Shown: one piece after another, positions 58,134 to 64,000 of the stretch
Layout of the letters: every line of letters begins with the position of its first letter
Numbering within the stretch: position 1 is the stretch's first letter
NCBI GenBank assembly: GCA_015680685.1
Contig: MNCI01005950.1
Span: 29,157-93,156, forward strand
From: Gnetum montanum
Taxonomy: Eukaryota > Streptophyta > Gnetopsida > Gnetales > Gnetaceae
Reading direction: 5' to 3'
DNA length: 64,000 bases
Program-made: the position numbers and the translations under genes
Notes under the pieces: model-generated
The model's input: only the letters and a program-made list of their open reading frames with translations
What the model was told of the DNA's origin: nothing
Databases searched by the model: none

Positions 58134-59345
58134 ACAACCTATCACAAGGCTACAAGCCTCTCAACCACAACTCTCATAACTTTTTCCTCAACCATCAACA
58201 CAACCACCGTAGCCCATGGGGATGCCCCAAGGTTTGGATCAATCCTTTCAAATGATCCAAGACCTTAACAAAGAGCTACAAAAACCTAAAGCCAACACGA
58301 CTTAGATGATCAAGGTTCTAGATTTCTACCAAGATGATCCTATAAGTCCTATGGTGTCTTAAATAACCTTGCTTGCAAGCTTGCCTATTCCAAAATTTAC
58401 CAAATACAATGGTGAAGGGGATCCTAATGCAGATCTAGTAATCTTTTTGTTTGAGTGTCTCTTCTTACAAGCTTGGCCTTATATGGTATTAAGGATTTTT
58501 CCCATGTCTTTCAAGGGTAAGATTCTAGATTGGTATTGAACCTTGCCTAGAGGTTCTATCTCTTCCCTAATAGACTTGATTAACTAGTTTTTCAACTACT
58601 TTAGATACAATTTGAAGTTGAATGTCACATTGGATCAATTAATGAAGGTAAGGCAAGGGCCACTTGAACTCATCAAAAGGTTCATCCAAAGATGGAACTC
58701 AATACTTAACAAGATTCCAAAGTGTATTGCTGAAACTCACCTCTTGGCCATCTATAAGGGAGTAGTAAATTACTTTGTCAAGTCAAAACTATACTACCTA
58801 GAGCCTTAATTACTAAGCCAAGACTTCTCATAAACTAAGAACATTGAGGAGGTAGTTGAGGGAAGCAACAATCTAGCCTATGTGGCCTACGAAAACCAAC
58901 ATGAAAGAAGAGATAACAATAAAAATAGACAAGAACATACAAGTATGGCTCTAGTAGCAAAAGAGTCAAAATAGGTAGAGTGAAGGGGATCACCATCATG
59001 GAACACATCCCTTGACTCATCAAAACCATCCACTTCCTATGTCTTGGATCAACCAAAACCAAACTTTGGGCATAGGGATAGGTCTTAGTATACTAGGTTA
59101 CCTATGAATCCCTATGAGCTCTTGAAATAGTTGCTTAAAGACAACCATATACAACATAAGAAACTATTTGAAGAGGCTTGTAAGAGGCATGATCATTTCT
59201 ATGACATAATTGGAGACCCAACAATAGCTATCAAAGATGATCCTAAGATATTGAGGTACTTTAGGCTAGATAGGTACCACCATTATCATCAAATGATTGG
59301 TCATGACACCAATTTTTGCCTAGCATTAAAGTATGACCTCTAGAA
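58134..59345 (+). pseudogene. Element D unit 2 gag, C-terminal part
   Basis: This is the continuation of the gag cut by element B. The Gln/Pro-rich tail is followed by PIPKFTKYNGEGDPNADL, the start of the Retrotrans_gag core, then FPMSFKGKILDWY, QGPLELIKRFIQRWN and KIPKCIAETHLLAIYKGVVN (to 58809). Further on, RYHHYHQMIGHDTNFCLALK (about 59270-59335) matches the YCxFHxxxGHDTxxC zinc finger of Ogre/Tat gag, with the first Cys lost. Stops and shifts occur between blocks. No close relation to the A/B/C/F gag is visible, so D is a different branch. Confidence 0.75.
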
Positions 59346-60227
59346 GATGATAAACTATGGAGAATTGGTATTGGATAAGCCTAACTCTCTAAGTACCAAC
59401 AAAAATTCCCATACCATAGCCTCATTTATGGAAACCAAATGGTCTAATTTCTCTAGGAAACCATTTGTCATCAAATTATCACTGTGACCCCAAAACAAAA
59501 AGCTAATAGAGCCCTTCATCATATGTGTATACATTCTCCAACCCCTAAGGAACCTTTCATCATACATGTCCCCCCTTCAGTGGCTTCAACATCACAACAT
59601 AATTAATGAGTTTCCAATCCTTCAAAGGCCAAGGAACCATTTGTCATCTAGGTCCCTCTATCTTCAACAAGTAAGACCAAAACAACCCATGACCAAAGCC
59701 CACCTATCATGGCTAACAACTCAGAGATTAGCAAAAAACCATCACCACAACGATGATGAAAGAAACTTGTTAGAAAACCAACAACAAAGCCCACTGAAGA
59801 TGGCTAGAAATAAAAGACTTTGAAATAGGCTACATCAAGACTAACTACACCCATGGACAAGGGGCCCAAAGCACATACACCATAACCCAAGCCAAAAACC
59901 CAAGGTACAATGAAGGTGGTTAGAAGTACTAAGGCCAAAACATCACAAGCTAAGGGAAAGAACTTCCACAAAACCATGGAACAAGCCAAACAATCCCTTG
60001 AGCAATAGAACATGTCACTAAAATTTTATGACCTAATCATGACTTCTCTAGCTCATAGAGATGTGCTAGCTCAAGTGTTAACCTCTATCCCTATGAGTAG
60101 AGACATTCCTACTAACAAAGAGTCAATCCATTCTATCATTAAGAAAGCTTCACTTAGGGAAAATGGACATCAACCCATGCTCAACTTCCATGAAAATGAA
60201 GTGAAGATTGACTCTTGAAATGGAGAG

Positions 60228-60680
60228 GTGCTATCTACTCCTCTCCTCATTACCATACATGTTGGAAAATACAAAGTTCACTATGTTCATGTAGATGATG
60301 GAGTAGCCACAAACGTGGTACCATATTCCATTGTTGACAAGTTAGGCTTAACCAAAAATATTCAAGAGACCACCACTTCAGCACTTAAGTCATTTAATGA
60401 ATCACGAGTAGCTGTTGCGAGGTTCTATCTCTTTGAAATTTGTAGTCAGTGAGGAGTTTCCCACAACCACCACCTTCCTAGTGGTTGAAGAGACACCTAT
60501 CTTCAACTTGATCCTAGGGAGACCATGGTTGGCAAAGCTTTGGGTAGTTTCATCTCCTATACATCAAGAGATTCACTCACATACAAGAGTGGGGAAATCA
60601 TGATCCATGGAGACAACGTGTTAGTATGCTCAGTTAGCTATGTCAATATTGATCAAGGTTTGGAGGTAGAGTTTTAAGAG
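60228..60680 (+). pseudogene. Element D aspartic protease
   Basis: HYVHVDDGVATNVVPYSIVD and then KLGL match the retropepsin DxGSSADI...LGL strand. After a frameshift near 60420, TTFLVVEETPIFNLILGRPW matches the usual YNAILGRPWL end. The region following, to 61090, has no RT, RNase H or integrase motif, so the element is gag-protease only. Confidence 0.75.
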
Positions 60681-60989
60681 AAAACTCTTGACACTTAGAA
60701 TGGGGCCACTGATAACAAAGACAACAAAAATGCTAGAAACATCAACTCCACAACAATGAATGACCAACAAAAATGCATGCGAGTGGCCATGCTAAATGGT
60801 GAACATAGGATAGTTCCAATGAGATTCATTGATTTGTCAAAGACCAAACAATAAGTTTCTAGCAAGAACCTTATACTCTCTCTTGCTAGGGGTCATATGT
60901 TTACTTTTGTAATGTTGTATCATGTTTCACTATTGGTTTTGTCCTTATAGGCTCTTTTGAGAAGATCCCATAATTGCTAGACAACATAT

Positions 60990-61090
60990 AGACTCTAGCC
61001 CACTATGGCCTTAAACTGGCAATGTTATGGTTTTCCAAGGCCTAAAATCGATGAAGTCATGGCCTACTAGGGCCTAAGACTAGTGAGAAT
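60990..61090 (+). repeat. Three units of the 32-bp minisatellite
   Basis: Units read CCACTATGGCCTTAAACTGG, TTCCAAGGCCTAAAAT and CTACTAGGGCCTAAGACTAG, each about 32 bases apart. They belong to the family seen at 10304-11110. Confidence 0.65.
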
Positions 61091-64000
61091 AATGACATCA
61101 TAGCCAATTTACTTGGTAGCATTGTATGCAATGTTGCTTATACGTGTATGCCTTGGTTTACAATGATCATTATGACATATTTTTATCTATTAGCTTTAGT
61201 TCATGGCCTCATTATACTTACCATCTATGTTTACATGAAGCATATAAAACATAAAAATCTAAAACTAATGCATAGCTATAGTCACAATGTGTGACAACAA
61301 TTAAAGAATACCAAAATGTCCATATGTCCATGGTCATAGGTACACCATGAACCATACAATAACAAGAACTTTACATAGTCATCAAAAAATTCATCAAGTA
61401 GATAAAAAACTAAGCCACGGGAAGAAGAGAAGGCCCATTGGTATGTCATCACCAACTGCATTAACATCATTGCATGAGACCTACAAACAATAATAACCTA
61501 GGTAAAAATTAGTAACCATTATAGCATAGCACATGATCATTAAAACCATTAAAAACCCATGAAAATAATTAGCTAACAAACACATTATAGGCTCACTAAA
61601 CAAAGATAGAGGTGCTTTTATTTCAGAAACTTGTCTGAAGCTTGTGTACCTTTACATAGTGTGATGAATTGAGATTTACAAATATATGTGAAACTTGTCT
61701 AGAACATTATCTCTTACACACTGTGAAAACACTTGTTCAACTTCCACAATGACTGCACCCATCTCTAGTGGAGAAATACCTCTTTTCAAGTGACCATATC
61801 CAAGCTCAAATCTAAGTCTTACAATAAGGTCCTCACATGACCATTATAATGACATAAATTATTATAGTGAATGTATGCCCCAAGATAATGCATCACATGC
61901 ATATTAAGGCAAGGTGTAGAAAATTCCTTAACCACAAATGTTTATGGCTATTTTTGACTAAAAATGTGATGAAATCTAAATTGTGTTGGAGAACATCTTG
62001 CATATGCATCCAAGCCAAGGTTACTTTCACTAAGCAAAATTCTGAACAATGAAAAACATCGGAGAATCATGGTAAGAATATATGATAAGGGCTATGTTAA
62101 GCCACGATGTAGTGGCTATTGACCATAAAAGCTTACATCACCTCTAGTCTTGGTGGTGAATACTAATCACACACATCTTAAATCAAATACATTTGTTGTT
62201 AAAGATAAAATGCTTGACATATAGGGATTATCCATGTTTATAAAATTAGTGCATTTTTATAATTTTATTGAATTTTACCACATGCCTCTCTCACCTTGCT
62301 CACTTTCTACCCTCTTCTACCACTGATGAAACCCTCATCGCCACCCTTGCAGACTACCTTGGCGTAGCCACCAGCAAGCCACATGGGCCTTGTAGGGGCC
62401 ACATAGGCTTGTATAGGCCACATTTAACCCTCTTCTTTCCACATTCTAGCATAGATACACTTCCACACTGAGCCCCCTTCCTTCCATGTTGAGCCCCCTC
62501 CCTTTCACACTAGCTAGCATGGAGGTAGGGGGAACTCCAAAAACCCCATCCATGCTGGTAAGCTAAAAAGAATTCATGCTAAACCCCATCCCCCTCCCCT
62601 CCATGCTGGCCAATGTGGAGGTAGGGGAAACTCCGAAAGCCATTCAAGAGCCTCCATGTTGACCCCTCCTCTCCACTTTGGCCTAGAGGTAGGGGAAACT
62701 CTGCCAATGACTGCCCCATGTGATGAAAATCCTTTGTTGTGCTACTACCATGCAATCAAGTTGGCCCCTAGGACTACCGCTCTTTGTTATGTGTGGCCTC
62801 TTATCGTCATCTCTACATGTCTTCTACTTTTGTAGAACTCCTTTTGTTTGTTACCTCTATGCAGTGGCCCTAATCCTTGGGACCAGCGATCACTATGGCA
62901 AACTATGATGCTAACCAGTAGCTCTGCAAGCACAGCTACTCTTTGCTATCATGTGGCCTCCTATCATCATCCCCACACGTCTTCTCACTACCTCTATGCA
63001 GTGGCCACAATCCTTGGGGCTAGCGGCCACTATGGTCGATTGTGATGCCAGCTAGAAACTTCGCAAGCATGGCATAGTTGAATGGCCAGTCTTGTAACAC
63101 CTACTACTACCACCACTACTTAACCTTGCATTGGTAGTAGCCATACTTCTTACTATGCCTTGTTCATGCTCCTCACCTCAAAAAACCTTGCCATTGTGCA
63201 CACCCACCTCCTAGTTGGTGCTGCATCTTTACCCTATGCATCGTCGTTACCTGGCACATGGCCAACACCCACATAATCTAGCTTCTAGATGTAGGCTCCC
63301 TAAAATCCTAGCACATGCTAACCTTCCACCTCAGTTGGATTTCCTTCTGTACATGCTTTGTCTCCACCTTTGTCACTGCACTGCTGCTGTCAATCATCTA
63401 TGACAACCTTAATTTCATGGTCGTTGATGTGGGCAACCCTAGTGTGATGTCGGTGTATAGTAGCATCTTCAGTCATCTAGCTATGGGCACTGTCCTACGC
63501 CACTATAGAGCTTATTCACCACCTGAATCCCATCCACGATGCCACTGTCACCAATAATGGCAAGGTCACCAAATAGTTCTTAGTTTTCATTGTTACCATA
63601 TAAAAATTTGATATATTGCTACTCTATCCATCATTGTGATGTTTAGTCTATGTATCAAAGTGTATACTCCCCTTCATATTTTATTCCTTTGAGAAATCAA
63701 ATGAAACTTAAATGAATTACTTTCATACTTATAGTACATACCTATAATCCTACTATTTGTTACTATCTTATACCTAAAACCTTTAATTATCATCATCTTA
63801 TAACCTTAATTTTTCCTTGTCATTCTCACCTTGCACATTATCTACTATCTATATCTACCACCTCTATGAACTTATATCATACTACTTCTTTATAAGAAAA
63901 AACCTGTTAAATATTTATTAAATTTAATACTATTTGGCCTAGCCTCACCTAGCATATCATGTTTTAAACAATTTTAACTCAATTTTTACCCTACATTTAC
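61091..64000. other. No identifiable gene
   Basis: A short frame at 61089-61291 has two hydrophobic stretches (WFTMIIMTYFYLLALV, HGLIILTIYVYM) but no start context. 62280-63560 is C-rich with CATGCTGGCCAATGTGGAGG-type repeats, perhaps a worn LTR. 63560-64000 is AT-rich and featureless. Confidence 0.45.

Noticed and set aside
61089-61291. Possible env-like membrane protein behind the D protease
   Set aside because: Two hydrophobic stretches alone, with no start, signal peptide or length, are not enough. AT-rich DNA gives such frames often.

Overview
The window is nuclear DNA of a seed plant with a large, repeat-filled genome. The sequence shows overlapping generations of LTR retrotransposons, L1-type LINEs and a tRNA-derived SINE, and no intact host gene. 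A conifer, yew, cycad or similar gymnosperm is plausible, but this is an inference from the repeat style and cannot be proved from the sequence. There are no bacterial-type operons, CRISPR arrays or complete RNA genes. One assembly gap (548 Ns) lies at 38028-38575 and a single N at 52604.

Layout. 1-7132 holds two minus-strand Ty3/gypsy relics: element H (gag, primer site, LTR end at 1413) and element F (gag, primer site, LTR 6271-7132). 7133-12337 is old sequence with an unrecognised reading frame, LTR-like fragments and a 32-bp minisatellite. 12338-13789 is an LTR. 13850-15400 is an interrupted reading frame with coiled-coil character, ahead of the 3' LTR of element E (15635-17439), which is itself split by a solo LTR (16416-17328). 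17440-34430 contains one roughly 5.2-kb minus-strand LINE blown apart by three insertions: a SINE with a perfect 19-bp target duplication, a second LINE copy with an inverted 5' part, and the complete Athila/Tat-like gypsy element A (22711-32776). 34440-37512 holds more LINE pieces and a cluster of the same SINE. 37513-43820 is element C (5' LTR and gag); its 5' LTR is split by a 3.16-kb TG...CA insertion flanked by GTAAT, and that insertion holds a cytochrome P450 pseudogene. 43821-61300 is a tandem Tat-like element D (LTR-gag-LTR-gag-protease), interrupted by a solo LTR (TSD GGGGG) and by element B (51303-58133). Element B is an A-type element that has lost reverse transcriptase, RNase H and integrase. 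61300-64000 shows nothing identifiable beyond C-rich, repeat-like sequence.

Element A carries in order gag, aspartic protease, RT (FMDDF), RNase H and integrase, so its ancestor was autonomous. B keeps gag and protease plus both ends and could have moved only with enzymes supplied by A-type relatives. D also lacks pol. All coding parts carry stops or frameshifts.

The most unusual signal is in the promoters. Several LTR families with no obvious sequence relationship carry clusters of short, often perfect dyads. In the A/B/F and C/E types these sit just upstream of a TATA box; in the other two solo LTRs and the 12338 LTR the dyad positions are clear but the TATA box is nearby, distant or weak. 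The core motif differs by family (GATATC, ATGCAT, CTACGCTA, AAGATGTCTC, ACTACACTCTCC), but the architecture is alike.
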